Assembly (NCBI RefSeq): GCF_001673635.1
Contig: NZ_LZMH01000006.1
Span: 1 to 64,000 of the forward strand
Origin: Mycobacterium asiaticum
Lineage (GTDB): Bacteria; Actinomycetota; Actinomycetes; Mycobacteriales; Mycobacteriaceae
Direction of reading: 5' to 3'
Length of the DNA: 64,000 nt
Below are positions 28,024 through 40,800 of this stretch, one piece after another. The position numbers and the translations under genes are program-made. Position 1 is the stretch's first letter. The number at the start of each line of letters is the position of its first letter. The notes beneath the pieces are model-generated. The model did no database searches. It was not told where the DNA came from and saw only the letters and a program-made list of their open reading frames with translations.

Positions 28024-31011
28024 TCAAGCATCCTTGGTCGCTTTCTTGCCGCTCAGCTGGGTGCGGGCCGCGGGTGTCAACTTACGGAATTCCTTGCTGG
28101 CGGCGTCGAAATACCAGGCCTGCCGTCCCGACTTCGGTACCCCGGCCGCCCGTAGTGCGCTGACCGTCGGACGGAAGGTCGCGCTGAGCGTCAGCTCCGG
28201 CACGATCTGCACGATGTCGGGGCCAAGCCCCACCGGCATGGCGGCCACGGCTTCGGTCAGGTCGGCAGCGGTGACGGTGGCACCGGGACGCAACGTCACG
28301 GCGGATATCGCCAACTGGCGGTCCCCGACCGACACCCCGTAGGTCACCGCGAGATCGACCGCGCCGATGCGGCCCAGCGCGTCGACGACGAGTTCGGCGT
28401 ACACCATGCCGCGTACGGTGCGGATCACCGCTCCGCGCCGGCCGGCCAGCCAGAAGTCACCGTCCGCGTCGCGGTAGAACAGGTACTCGGTGGAGATCCA
28501 GGTGTCGGCGGGGGCGAACACGCCGCGCTTGACCGATGCGGTCGGGTCGATCGGGCCGCGGGACTGGGCCAGCAGGACGCCGACCTGGTTGGTCTCGGCG
28601 ACCTGGACGAACCCGTCGTCGTCCTCCAGGATCAGGTCGTGCTCGGCGTCGTAGGCACCGAGTTCGACGCGCCCGGCGCCCGGCAGCGGACGCCCCTTGG
28701 ACCCGACCTTGGTGGCGGACACGTTGGCCAGCACCGCCTGTCCGTCCGTGGTGGCGAAGAATTCGACGACGTGGGCGGGGGCAAACGCGTCTTCTACCCG
28801 CTCCCACAACCCGGTAGGCATACCGGAACCGATGAACAACCGCACCGGGTGGTTGCCGTGCAACGCGAAATCCGGGTCGTCGACCACGTCGCGGAGCATG
28901 GCCCAGGTGTAGGACACCACCGTCACGCCGTACTGGCGAACCTCGGCGACGAACCTATCCGGACGCAGGCCCCGCGAGAGTGCGATTCGGGTGCCGCCGA
29001 CGACCGCACCACCCAGGCTGACCAGCAGCGCCGACTCATGGTGCAGCGGCGTTAGGCAGTACACGGTGTCCCTGCGGTCCAGCGCGGCCGTGGACGCCGT
29101 GCCGAACGCGGACAGCGCCCACCGGAAGTTGGTGATCTGCTTGGCCACCAGCTCGCCGCCCGCCGCGTTGAACGCGATGAACGCCAGGTCCCGCGCGAAC
29201 CCCGGATTGGGCCGGTACCAGGCGGGCAGTTGCACGGCGTCGGGATCGATCTGCTCCATGTCGATGACGTCCGCGTCATCGGGTAAGTGCAGATCGCGCG
29301 TCTCTCCCCCGCCCAGCACCAGGATCTGGCCCGGCAACTGCCGGGCGACCTCGAGGTTGGCCGGGTCGGTCAGGATCTCACTGACCCCGCCCAGCCGGAC
29401 CTGAGCGGCCAGATCGGCGTCGTGGCGCATCAATACGGCGACGCCACCGAGCCGGGACAGGGCGGCGATGGCCACCAGCGCGCTGGGCCGGGTCTCCATC
29501 AGCAGGCCCACCCGGTCGCCCTGGCGTACCCCGACCTCGATCAGTCCGCGGACCACGTTGTTGATCCGGCGGTTGACGGCCTCGTAGGTGTGCACGCGGC
29601 CGTCGAACAACAGGAACTCACCCTGCGGTGCATCACGCGCTTGCTCATCGATGATGCGGCCCAACGAAATTCGGGTGTGGTCGTTGAGTTGTCCGAGCCG
29701 CGCCAGCCGCGGCAGCGTCCGGACGGTTTCGACGGCCAGGGTGCGCACCGATTTGTTGGCCGCGACGACGGCATCGGCCGCACCGCGGGCGATGGCCAGG
29801 GCGGCCTCGGAAACCTCACCGATCCCGTGCGCGACGCGCGAACTGAACGCCACACCGCTGTCGGTGTGTTCGGCCGGCTGCTCGACCATGACATTGATGC
29901 TGGCCGGTTTGTCGCCGCCGCCGGAGATCCACCGCACCCACTGAGCGACGGTGGGCCAGCTCTGTTGAGCGGCCTTGGATCCGACGACGAGGCCGAAATG
30001 GCCTGTGCGGATGAGGCATTCGTAGACGTCGGTATTGGGCGCCGCGCGCCGGATGCCGCGCACCGATGCCGGCTGCCCGATGTCGTCCACCTCGCCGACG
30101 AACGCCAGGATGGGGCAGGTGATGTCGGTGAGCGTCACCAGCTGACCGTTGATGGCGAAACCGCCGGTCATCATCCGGTTGTGGGCGATGAATTGCTTGA
30201 GCAGTTCGGAGATGGCCGGTCCGGACCAGGCGATCCAGCCTTCGCGCTCGAGGAACCTGCGCTGTTGCTCGCGGGGCAACAGCGCCTCGCGGTCGTGCAG
30301 CTGACGCACGAAATCGACTCGGGCCTTCGCGGTCTTGAGCGGGTCCATCATCTGAAAACCGGTGCGCGCCATCCAACTTGGGATGTTCAGCCGATTGAAA
30401 ACATGGTCGGCCATGAAGTTGGCGGCGTCGGCGCCGAAGTTGGCCGGGATGCCCATCGGTAAGGCAGCCAGCGTGTCCACCGGCGAACCGAACGCCACGA
30501 TGCTGGCGAGGTTCTTCGAGCGCCGGTAGGCGGCGACCTGGTAGCTCCACATGCCGCCCTGGGAATAGCCGACCAGGTGCACGTCCTGCCCGGTGGTGTC
30601 CTTGACGGTGTCGATGGCCTGGCTCAACGCGACGATGTGATCGGCCAAGTTGCGGCGCATGCCGCCTTCGACTTTGTCGGGTGAGCCGAAATCGATCACC
30701 CAGCAGTCCAGTCCGCTCGCGTGCAGGATGCCCACGGCGCCGTCCTCACGCGTGACGTCCCACATGTCCGCCGACATCATCATCGGATGCACCATCAGCA
30801 CCGGTGGGCCCACCGGTGCCTGCCCCGGCCGGTTGTCGGGTGGGAAGTAGCGCCGAAGCTTGTACATCGGCACGCTTTCCACGATCTGCGACGGCGACGG
30901 CACGCTCCCGGTTTCCAGTCCCCCCAGTCGCAGGACCTCGAGACCATTCTGAGCGGTGGCCACCAGTCGCCCGACCGGTCGCGTGACCATCGACAAATTG
31001 AGATCCACCAC
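28024..31011 (-). CDS. Lipase / long-chain acyl-CoA synthetase-like bifunctional protein (Rv1683 family)
   Basis: This 995-residue fusion has an N-terminal alpha/beta-hydrolase resembling PHA synthases (about 40-370; nucleophile S150 in GYSQGG) and a C-terminal AMP-forming synthetase-like domain (about 440-970). In H37Rv, Rv1683 is annotated as a bifunctional lipase/acyl-CoA synthetase linked to triacylglycerol. The synthetase half is atypical: the phosphate-binding motif usually read TSGTTGxPK is here FNAAGGELVAKQ, while GRRGAVIRTVRG preserves the hinge. Acyl-CoA synthesis by this half is therefore uncertain. The start is GTG behind GAGGAG. Confidence 0.88.
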   Translation of the reverse strand: MVDLNLSMVTRPVGRLVATAQNGLEVLRLGGLETGSVPSPSQIVESVPMYKLRRYFPPDNRPGQAPVGPPVLMVHPMMMSADMWDVTREDGAVGILHASGLDCWVIDFGSPDKVEGGMRRNLADHIVALSQAIDTVKDTTGQDVHLVGYSQGGMWSYQVAAYRRSKNLASIVAFGSPVDTLAALPMGIPANFGADAANFMADHVFNRLNIPSWMARTGFQMMDPLKTAKARVDFVRQLHDREALLPREQQRRFLEREGWIAWSGPAISELLKQFIAHNRMMTGGFAINGQLVTLTDITCPILAFVGEVDDIGQPASVRGIRRAAPNTDVYECLIRTGHFGLVVGSKAAQQSWPTVAQWVRWISGGGDKPASINVMVEQPAEHTDSGVAFSSRVAHGIGEVSEAALAIARGAADAVVAANKSVRTLAVETVRTLPRLARLGQLNDHTRISLGRIIDEQARDAPQGEFLLFDGRVHTYEAVNRRINNVVRGLIEVGVRQGDRVGLLMETRPSALVAIAALSRLGGVAVLMRHDADLAAQVRLGGVSEILTDPANLEVARQLPGQILVLGGGETRDLHLPDDADVIDMEQIDPDAVQLPAWYRPNPGFARDLAFIAFNAAGGELVAKQITNFRWALSAFGTASTAALDRRDTVYCLTPLHHESALLVSLGGAVVGGTRIALSRGLRPDRFVAEVRQYGVTVVSYTWAMLRDVVDDPDFALHGNHPVRLFIGSGMPTGLWERVEDAFAPAHVVEFFATTDGQAVLANVSATKVGSKGRPLPGAGRVELGAYDAEHDLILEDDDGFVQVAETNQVGVLLAQSRGPIDPTASVKRGVFAPADTWISTEYLFYRDADGDFWLAGRRGAVIRTVRGMVYAELVVDALGRIGAVDLAVTYGVSVGDRQLAISAVTLRPGATVTAADLTEAVAAMPVGLGPDIVQIVPELTLSATFRPTVSALRAAGVPKSGRQAWYFDAASKEFRKLTPAARTQLSGKKATKDA

Positions 31012-31162
31012 GGCTCCTCAACGCTCCCTCAGTTGGGCCTTGACCAGCGTGGCAATCATGGCACATCCGCCTCAACCGGTGGTCTGGGTCACAATCTTCC
31101 CACGCGCAGCGCCGACGGCTTGAAGGCTTCAATAGGCTTCAGTCGGCCTAGATCGTCAGGCC

Positions 31163-31450
31163 TCAATCGTCGATGTGCGTCGGCGGGTCATTGAATGCGA
31201 AACCCCAAGGGTGCAGGTCAGGACCCATCGTGTCGCAGCGTCGGTCCGGTGCTCGATAGGTCGGGCCGGTGCTCGGCGTGTCGAACACCACGCAACGTTG
31301 CCAGGTCCCGTCCGGTTCCACCGGACCATCGCAACGGCTGATGGTCGCGAGTCCCCCATAAATGCAACCGGCACCGGCCGGCGGCGCCGCGGCAATCAGC
31401 CCTGTGGTCGTCAGCATGGCGACCAATCCTCCGGAGATGCAGCGCTTCAT
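31163..31450 (-). CDS. Small secreted CDGP-type protein
   Basis: The 95-residue protein has a signal peptide (about 1-27, ending PPAGAG) and a short mature part with CIYGGLATISRCDGP, WQRCVVF, RRCDTMGP and a DPPTHIDD tail. Several small mycobacterial exported proteins share the CDGP and C-terminal pattern. Four cysteines in the mature part suggest two disulfides. It has a GGAG ribosome-binding site and lies 104 bases downstream of the PPE gene on the same strand, so it could be co-transcribed behind the riboswitch. The function is unknown. Confidence 0.8.
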   Translation of the reverse strand: MKRCISGGLVAMLTTTGLIAAAPPAGAGCIYGGLATISRCDGPVEPDGTWQRCVVFDTPSTGPTYRAPDRRCDTMGPDLHPWGFAFNDPPTHIDD

Positions 31451-31554
31451 GGTGGTCTCCCATCACGCGGCCACGTCGCCGCACACTGACGCTACCGCTC
31501 GGGTAGCCGGCGTTGGCTGGGTTTGCGGCAAAATTCCTTACGTTTGGCCTGTTG

Positions 31555-33243
31555 TCAGGGACTTTCGGCGGGGTCGGTGGGCCAGGTACCCGGCAGCATC
31601 GGTGTTTGCGGGCTGCCGCCGAAGTCGTCGCGGGCCACGGTCGCCAATCCCGCCGCCGAGACTGTGTGCCGCGCCGCGGTACCGGTGAACCCCTGGGCGC
31701 CCGCGCCCTGATTCGAAGCGGCCGGCGTATCGATGTCGGGCTCCAAATCCATGTATTCGTAGCCGCGGCCGGGCTGTACGACCTTCGCCCGCCGCCGTTT
31801 CGGCGAGCCGGACGGCTCCTGCGGTGTCGCCGCGGCTGCGGGCTCCGCTGCCGTGTCGGGTTCTGGCGCCTTCTTGCGCGCGCCGCTGCTGGCGGCCCGG
31901 CGAGCGTCTGCGCTCAGGCCCCCCACCATGTAGCCGAGGTTTTCCATCCCTAGTCCGAGCCCTAATCCGAGGCCCGTTCCGGTCGTCGGCGGCGGTGCGG
32001 TGGCCGGCGGAGGTGGTGGCGCCCCCGAGGTAGCCGGGGCAGTCCCTTCCAGCGGTGCCGGTTGCGGCGACGGCGGTGATGTCGGAACGCTGGGAGCCAG
32101 CGCAGCCAATGGCGGTGTCGCCGGTGTGACGGGTGGTGGCGGTGGCGGTACTGCCACCAGGGCCGCCAGACCTTTGATGCCGAGCGGCGCCAGCACCGCG
32201 CCCGCCGTCAACGGCACCAGTGGCGCGGTCAGCATCGGCACCAGGACGGTGATCAGCACCAGTGTCTGCTCGAGCAGCGTCTTGAGCAGCGCGATGGTGT
32301 CGGTGATCACCGTGCCGATGATTTCCACCGTGACGAACAACAAGGTGAAGCTGATCGTCGCCGGATTCCCCGACGCGAAGGCCGCCGTCAGATCCAGCGC
32401 GACGAACGAGAACATCTGTGACAACAACAGGACGTAGGTGCCGATATCCATCGGATAGCCAAGGGCGAACGCGATGTTGAACGGACTGAAGTAGGTCAAT
32501 GGGTTACCCAGGATGACCAGGTAGGGGTCGAATCCGGAAAACAGGGCCTGGAAAAAGGGCAGCTCGGAAAGCCAGGTGATGAACGGCTGGACGATCTCGT
32601 CGTAGAAGTCGACGAACCCGATGTCTTGCAGCCACTGCATGAACTCGTTCTGCCGGTCGGGCGGCAGCGGGGCGGCTTCGGCGGTACCGACCTGTAGCGC
32701 ATCGGCCTTCGCGATTTGTGGCGCCGCGATGTTTGCCGGCACCGCCGCTAACGCCGCGGAAGCGAGCTGCTGATACGTGCTCATGACGGTGGCGGCCTGA
32801 ATCCACATCCGCACGTAGTCGGCTTCGTTGAGGGCGATCGGGATCGTGTTGATGCCGAAGAAATTCGTCGCCGTCAGCGCGGCGTGCGTGGCGTGGTTGG
32901 CGGCCAGTTCAAGCAGGGTGGGCATGGCGGCCAGCGCGGTCGTGTAGGCGGTCGCGGCGGCGTCGTGTTGAGCGGCCGTGGCAGCGCTGTCCGCGCCGGC
33001 CTGCGCCAGCCAGGCCAGATACGGCGCATGGGCGGCAACGTATGCCTGCGCCGTCGGACCTGCCCAGGCGCCGGCGTCAACCGACGCCAACAGGGCAGTG
33101 AGTTCCTGGGCCGCCTCGGCGTATTCGGTGGCCAACGCGTTCCACGCCGCCGCGGCGGTCAGCAGCGGTCCCGGTCCCGGGCCGCTGCTCAGCAGCGCTG
33201 AATGCACCTCTGGCGGTGCGGCCATCCAGATGGGGGCAGTCAA
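31555..33243 (-). CDS. PPE-family protein, PPE2-like (PPW subfamily)
   Basis: The protein opens with the PPE domain (LTAPIWMAAPPEVHSALLS, about 1-180). A long hydrophobic middle and a Pro-rich tract follow, then a basic patch SPKRRRAKVV and the PPW-type tail with GFTGT and PMLPGTW. It closely resembles H37Rv PPE2 (Rv0256c, remembered as 556 residues), which also starts TAPIWM and carries a nuclear-localisation-like basic patch. The TTG aligned to that start gives 562 residues; the ATG at 33225 gives 556. PPE2 lies behind a B12 riboswitch with cobQ/cobU in H37Rv. Here the riboswitch is present but no cob gene follows and no PE partner is adjacent. A role in cobalt or cobalamin entry is a hypothesis. 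Confidence 0.9.
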   Translation of the reverse strand: MTAPIWMAAPPEVHSALLSSGPGPGPLLTAAAAWNALATEYAEAAQELTALLASVDAGAWAGPTAQAYVAAHAPYLAWLAQAGADSAATAAQHDAAATAYTTALAAMPTLLELAANHATHAALTATNFFGINTIPIALNEADYVRMWIQAATVMSTYQQLASAALAAVPANIAAPQIAKADALQVGTAEAAPLPPDRQNEFMQWLQDIGFVDFYDEIVQPFITWLSELPFFQALFSGFDPYLVILGNPLTYFSPFNIAFALGYPMDIGTYVLLLSQMFSFVALDLTAAFASGNPATISFTLLFVTVEIIGTVITDTIALLKTLLEQTLVLITVLVPMLTAPLVPLTAGAVLAPLGIKGLAALVAVPPPPPPVTPATPPLAALAPSVPTSPPSPQPAPLEGTAPATSGAPPPPPATAPPPTTGTGLGLGLGLGMENLGYMVGGLSADARRAASSGARKKAPEPDTAAEPAAAATPQEPSGSPKRRRAKVVQPGRGYEYMDLEPDIDTPAASNQGAGAQGFTGTAARHTVSAAGLATVARDDFGGSPQTPMLPGTWPTDPAESP

Positions 33244-33330
33244 CGGGTGGCCACGGTGTGGACCACCCAATCAAGGGGTGACATTGACGTCGATCAGCTC
33301 TCTCGGGGTACACCGCCCCGGGTCGCAGGA

Positions 33331-33472
33331 CGCGATGACGCGAGTGTCCTGGCTCTCGGATCGCCGCTCGCCTCGCCTTCCAGCTATTCGCCGTGGCTAT
33401 TGAGGTTCGCTCCCCGATGACAGTGGCGGGACCGCGCCGGATTCGCACCGGCTTCCTACATCGTCATTGCCT
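33331..33472 (-). promoter_or_regulatory. Cobalamin (B12) riboswitch aptamer
   Basis: On the minus strand, in order: a 5' closing strand ATGACG; the conserved arm GCCGGTGCGAATCCGGC with GGTCCCGCCACTGT (the invariant CCGCCACTGT element); a variable arm; the B12 box AGCCAGGACAC; and CGTCAT closing the aptamer with the first strand. These are the defining pieces of the cobalamin riboswitch in the correct order and spacing. It lies 88 bases before the PPE gene TTG. A GGGTGG/CCACCC hairpin just before the start may be part of the expression platform. High B12 should reduce expression (family knowledge). Confidence 0.92.
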
Positions 33473-33547
33473 TACGGCTGACATTGTTGCACTTTGCCGG
33501 GTCCGGCGGTAAGTGGTTCGCTCAGTGCGATCGGTAGCGTCGGTCCG

Positions 33548-35310
<1,763 letters not shown>

Positions 35311-35314
<4 letters not shown>

Positions 35315-36585
35315 AACCGGTGACCTACCCGCCCGGGGAAGCGCTGCTCGCCGCGTATCACCGGCGTGGCCCGGCGATCAATGCCGGCGTCGGCCGGCAC
35401 GGCTTCGCCTATCTACTGGGCGCCGAGGCGAACAAGTTCGTGTTCGCCAACGCGGACGCCTTCAGCTGGCGGGAGACGTTCGACACCCTGGCGCCCGTCG
35501 ACGGTCCCACCGCGCTCATCGTCAGCGACGGCGAGGACCACCGCCGACGGCGCAGCGTAGTGGCTCCCGGGTTGCGGCACCGGCAAATTCAGGAATACGT
35601 GCAGACCATGGTGGACACCGTCGACGCCATGATCGACGGCTGGCGGGTCGGGCAACGCCTGGATCTGTATCAGCAATTCCGGTCGGCGGTGCGACGTAGT
35701 ACGGCCGAGAGCCTGTTCGGTTCCCGGATGGCCGCGCATTCGGACTTCCTCGGTGAGCAGTTGCAACCGCTGCTGGACCTGACCCACCGCCCGCCACAAG
35801 TGATGCGGCTGCAGCGACGGTTGAACTCCCCCGGCTGGCGCCGCGCGATGGATGCCCGCAAGCGAATCGACGAGTTGATGGACGCCGAGATCGCCGACGC
35901 CCGCGCCCGGCCCCGCCCGGACGACCACATGCTGACGGTGCTGCTCAATGGTCGCTCCGACGAGGGTCAGATACTGCAAGACAACGAGATTCGTGACCAG
36001 ATCGTCTCGATGATCACCGCCGGTTTCGAAACCACCAGCGGCGCGCTGGCCTGGGCTGCGTATACGTTGCTGACGCTGCCCGGCGCCTGGGACACCGCCG
36101 CCGACGAGGTGGCTCGCGTGCTGGACGACCGGGCACCGGCGGCCGGGGATATTGCCAAGCTGACCTACCTCAACGGCGTTGTGCACGAGACGCTTCGGTT
36201 GTATCCGCCGGGCGTCATTTCGGCGCGCCGGGTGATGCGCGATCTGTCGTTCGACGGGCACCGGATCCGCGCGGGACGGATGATCGTGTTCAGCGCCTAC
36301 GTGACGCACCGGATACCCGAAATATGGCCGCAGCCAACCGAATTCCTGCCATCGCGGTGGGATCCCGAAGCGCCGGGATATCGCAAGCCGGCACCGCATG
36401 AGTTCATCCCGTTCAGCGGCGGGCTGCACCGGTGCATCGGGTCCGTGATGGCGACCACCGAGATGACGGTGATGCTGGCCCGGCTGGTCGCCAGGACTCG
36501 ACTGCGGTTGCCGCAGCAACGGATTCGCGCGGCGAATTTCGCCGCCCTGAGCCCCCGGCCCGGTCTGGTGGTCGAGGTGGCTTGA
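35311..36585 (+). CDS. cyp139A1: Cytochrome P450, CYP139 family
   Basis: The 424-residue P450 has the I-helix oxygen-activation motif AGFETTSG, the ExxR in ETLRLYPP and the heme loop PFSGGLHRCIG, with C375 as thiolate ligand. Its position beside pks11 matches CYP139A1 (Rv1666c, about 430 residues). CYP139 genes are typically next to polyketide genes in mycobacteria, so oxidation of the polyketide product is the likely role (inference). The ATG overlaps the ABC-F stop as ATGA, linking self-protection or regulation with tailoring in one transcript. It converges on pks11. Confidence 0.93.
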
Positions 36586-36627
36586 GTGGATCACGTAGGG
36601 TGCGCGAGCTCCTTCCTGCGGTCTTAC

Positions 36628-37689
36628 TCAGCGCCAGCGCAGCAGCACCAATTCGGCGCAGAATCCTGGGCCCATCGCCAGCATCAACCCCGGACTGCCG
36701 CTGGGCGGGCGCTTTTCGATGGTGTCCCGCAGGATGTGCAGCACCGACGACGACGACAGGTTCCCGATCTCGCCCAGGGAGCGCCAGGTCAGCTCCAGCG
36801 CCTCCGGCGGCAATTCGAGGCTGTTGGTGATCGCGTTGATCACCTTGGGCCCGCCGGGGTGACTCACCCACGCACCGATGTCGTCCCTGGTGAGTTCGTG
36901 GGAGGCGAGGAATCCGTCCACATCGGCGGGCAGATACTGCTCGATCAGGTCGGTCAGCTCCGGCGCGAGGCGCAACTGCAGGCCGTGCGATCCGACGTCC
37001 CAGCCCATGATGTGCAGCGAATCGGGGTAAAGCCGGCTGCGGGAGTCGATGATCTGCGGGCCGGCCGCGCGCAGCTGTTCGGCGCGCCGGTCGCCCACGG
37101 CGACCACTGCGGCGGCGCCGTCACCAAACAGGGCCGTGCCGACCAGACCCGACACGGTCGGCTTCACCGCCGGGTAAGTCAACGAGCACAGCTCGACCGA
37201 GATCAGTACGGCGACGTCGTCGGGCGCGCCGCGCAGGTAGTCATGCAATCGGGCCACGCCCGCCGCACCGGCGACACATCCGAGGCCGAACAGCGGCACT
37301 CGCCGCACATCCGGGCGTAGTCCCAGCCGCCCGGCGATGCGGGCGTCCAGCGAGGGCACCGCAACCCCGGTGACCGTCGTGGTGGCGATCATGTCGATGT
37401 CTTGCGGCTGCAGACCTGCCTCGTCGAGCGCACCCAGTAGCGCCTCGATGCCGAGTTCGACAGCCTTGTCGATGAAGATCTCGTTGGCGTCGCCGAAGTC
37501 GGTGAGTGTCGGATACTGCTCCAGCGGCAGGGCGAAATGGCGATTGTTGACCTTGGCGGCCGCGTGCAGGCGGCGCACGATTTCTTCGTGCTCCTTGAGC
37601 CCGGGGAACTCGACGAACAGGTCGGTGATCTCACTCTGGCTGTAGCGATGTGGTGGCAACGCACCGAAAACACCCGCGACGACGCTCAT
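36628..37689 (-). CDS. pks11: Type III polyketide synthase Pks11
   Basis: This 353-residue chalcone-synthase-like enzyme has Cys138 in [11 protein letters not shown], His in [10 protein letters not shown] and Asn in [10 protein letters not shown], forming the usual Cys-His-Asn triad. Mycobacterial Pks11 is reported to extend long acyl starters with malonyl or methylmalonyl units to alkylpyrones. It is very similar to Pks10 at the other end of the cluster, with identical length and catalytic positions. It has its own promoter in the A/T-rich gap after pks9 and a GAAGG ribosome-binding site. Confidence 0.94.
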   Translation of the reverse strand: MSVVAGVFGALPPHRYSQSEITDLFVEFPGLKEHEEIVRRLHAAAKVNNRHFALPLEQYPTLTDFGDANEIFIDKAVELGIEALLGALDEAGLQPQDIDMIATTTVTGVAVPSLDARIAGRLGLRPDVRRVPLFGLGCVAGAAGVARLHDYLRGAPDDVAVLISVELCSLTYPAVKPTVSGLVGTALFGDGAAAVVAVGDRRAEQLRAAGPQIIDSRSRLYPDSLHIMGWDVGSHGLQLRLAPELTDLIEQYLPADVDGFLASHELTRDDIGAWVSHPGGPKVINAITNSLELPPEALELTWRSLGEIGNLSSSSVLHILRDTIEKRPPSGSPGLMLAMGPGFCAELVLLRWR

Positions 37690-37750
37690 GACCCTGCCTT
37701 CTCAGTTGCTGCTGGCCCGTCCGCCCCGCACAGACTCTCCCCAAAGGGCG

Positions 37751-37779
37751 AGTTTAATCGGCGGTCGACGGTCCCGCAA
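37751..37779 (-). promoter_or_regulatory. Candidate pks11 promoter
   Basis: On the minus strand TTGCGG, a 17-base spacer and TAAACT lie 62 bases before the pks11 ATG, inside a 163-base A/T-rich gap unlike the surrounding GC. The same architecture (TTGCCG, 17 bases, TAAACT) precedes pks10. The call is based on motif only. Confidence 0.5.
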
Positions 37780-37852
37780 AAAATTCCGCTATTCAACACC
37801 CGTCTTATTTGCCGGGCTAAGCATCACCAATATAGTTTCGAGGAACCAGAAT

Positions 37853-40800
37853 TCAGTTTTCTGTGTCTTTCCTTTCGACGCTGTCGAGCGCCATCGCGAT
37901 CAACGCTTCCGGGCTGAGGGCGTCGATTGCATCCTCTGTCAAAAAGGGCGTTGAGCTGGCATCTTGTGGCCGGTCTGCGAGCAGCAACAGTTTGTCGAGC
38001 AAGCCGGCCCGGCGCAGTTCGCCAATGGGAATGTGGCTCAGCAACCGCCGTATTTCGCCCTCGCCGGATTCATCCGGGGTCTCATCGTAAAGTTGCCGGC
38101 CCAGGTGTTCGGCCAACTTCGCCGGTGTTGGATAGTCGAAGATCAGAGTGCGCGAAAGTGGTAATCCGGTTGCTGCTATCAGGCGGTTGCGTAATTCCAC
38201 GCCGGTCATCGACTCGAATCCGAGGTCCTGGAAAGGGCGTTGCGGGTCTACGTCACGGCCGCCGCGATGACCCAGGACGATCGCCACGTGCTGGCGAACC
38301 AACTCGACCAGTTGCCGCTGCCGTTCCTTGGGCTCGGCGCGCCGCAGGCGCTCGGGCAGCCCCACGGCGTCTTGGCGTGAGCTGGGCTGCGGGGTGGCGT
38401 CCACCCAGAAGCGGCGACGGTCGAACCCGTACGTAGGCAGTTCCACCAGCTGGGTGGGCAGGCCATCGAACGCGCCGCGCCAGTCGACGGCGACTCCGGC
38501 GGTGAACATCCCGGCAACCGCATCGAGCAGGGATTCCACCTCAGGACGGTCCCGGCTCAACGGCGCGACGGAGGTGGTCAGGCCGGCCGCCGGACCTAGC
38601 TCTACAAACACGTTGGCGCCCAGCGATTCAGCGACCTCGATGCAGTCCGCGAACCGTACCGGCTTGCGGACATGGTCGGTCCAGTATTCGGCGGAACCGT
38701 ATCCAGGGCCGGCTACTTGTCCAGTGACATTCGACACCAACGGAATTCGGGGCGGACCGGTCGAGATGCCGGTTAGTGATCGAGAAAACTCGGTCAGCAT
38801 CGGCTCCATCAGTGCCGAGTGGAACGCGTGCGAAACCGCCAAGCGATGCACCCTTCGGCCGCGTGCCGCCAATCGATCGGCGACGGCGGCTACGGCGGCG
38901 CCCGGCCCCGAAACCACCACCGCGTCAGGGCCATTGACCGCCGCAATGGCCACCCCGTCCGCCAGTAGTGGTGCCACCTCGTCCTCAGCAGCCGACACCG
39001 CCACCATCACTCCCCCGGCAGGCAGCGCGGCCATCAACGCCCCCCGTACCGCCACCAACCGTGCGGCGTCAGGCAACGTCAGCACCCCGGCCACGTGTGC
39101 GGCCGCGACCTCCCCTACCGAATGGCCCAGCACGACCTCGGCCACCACACCCCACGACCCGAGCAGCGCCGCCAGGGCCACCTCCACGGCGAACAATGCC
39201 GGTTGGGCGAATTCCGTACTTTCCAGCAGCGCCGCGTCCCGACCCCACATCACCTCACGTATGGGCAACCGCAAGTGCTGGTCCAGTTCTGCGGCCACAT
39301 CGTCGAAGGCCCGTGCGAAGGCCGAAAATCGTTGGTACAGCCGCTGACCCATGCCCAGGTACTGTGAACCCTGTCCCGGAAAGACAAGTGCGACTCTGCC
39401 CACCGGCGCGCCGGGTTCCGCGACGGTCAGCTCGCGCAGACGCTCGAGCAGCTCGACCCGACCGGTGCCCACCACCCCTGCCCGGTGCGGGAACGTCGTC
39501 CTCGTCGTCGCCAGGGACCACCCGACGTCGACCGCACCCAAATCGCTGTCCTCGCTGACCCAGGCGACCAGTCGCTCGACCTGATTTCGCAGCGCCGTGG
39601 CGGAACGGGCCGACAGCACCCACGGCACCGGCATTCGGCTATCCGACGCGGGCACTGCCTCCTTCGGTGTGCGCTCCAGGATCAGGTGCGTGTTGGTTCC
39701 GCCCATGCCGAACGACGAAATTCCCGCCCGCCGCGGATCGTTGGGCCAAGCGGTCGGGGTGGTATTGACCTGTAACCCCAGGCGCGACAGATCGGTGCCG
39801 GGCGGCGCCGCCACATAGTTGAGACTGGCCGGCAGCAGGCCCTTTTCGATCGCCAACGCCGTCTTGATCAGGCCCGCGACTCCGGCGGCCGCGCCGGTGT
39901 GGCCGATGTTGGTCTTGACTGACCCGACCCGCACCGGCTCGCTTCGCCGCTCACCGAAGATTTCCCCCAGCGCATTGGCCTCGGTCAGATCACCGATCGC
40001 CGTGCCGGTGCCGTGGGCTTCCACATAGTCGATGTCCTCACAGCCCAGGCCCGCGCTGCCCAGCGCACGCCGGAAGACGTCGGCTTCGCCCGACACCGAA
40101 GGCGCGGTCAACCCGGCCGAGCGGTGCCCGGCATTGCCCGCAGCGCTGCCCCGGATCACCGCGTGAATGCGGTTACCGTCGGCCAGCGCCGCAGCCAGCG
40201 GCTTGAGCAGAACCAGCCCGCCGCCTTCGCCGCGGACGTAACCGTCGGCGCGTTCGTCGAACGCGAAGGTGCGGCCCGCTCGGGAGACGGCGCCGAATTC
40301 GGTTTCCAGTACCGCCGTTTCGTCGACCAGGTTCAGGTGGATGCCACCGGCCACCGCAAGCGGCGCTGCCCCAGTACGCAGCGTCTCGCACGCGAGATGG
40401 ACCGCCAGCAGGGACGACGACTGACCCGAATCGATTGTCAGGCTTGGACCTTGCATTCCGAAGGCATACGAGACGCGGTTGGCGATCAGTGCGCGGCTGG
40501 TGCCGGGAAAGGAGTGATGGTCGAGGTTCAGTCCGGGGGTGCGCAGGGTCAGCAATGCATAATCGTCGTTCATCGCGCCGACGAAGACCGCGACCCGCTG
40601 GCCGGTGACCGTCTCGGGCAAGATGAACGCGTCTTCGAACAACTCCCAGGTCAGTTCGAGGGCGAGTCGTTGCCGAGGGTCCATCGCGGTGGCTTCTCGT
40701 GGCGAGATATTGAAGAAGTCGGCATCGAACTCCGCGACGGCGTCGCCCAATGACTTTGGGGCTTCACGTCCGTCCCGAAGCAGATGCCAGAACTGCCGTG

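Noticed and set aside
31120..31132. Odd palindrome TTGAAGGCTTCAA upstream of the lipase fusion
   Set aside because: Short and isolated among nearby GGCTTCA repeats; no regulator or conserved context to support an operator.
33202..33420. Small + strand open frame across the riboswitch
   Set aside because: No ribosome-binding site or recognisable product, and the minus-strand aptamer explains the sequence.
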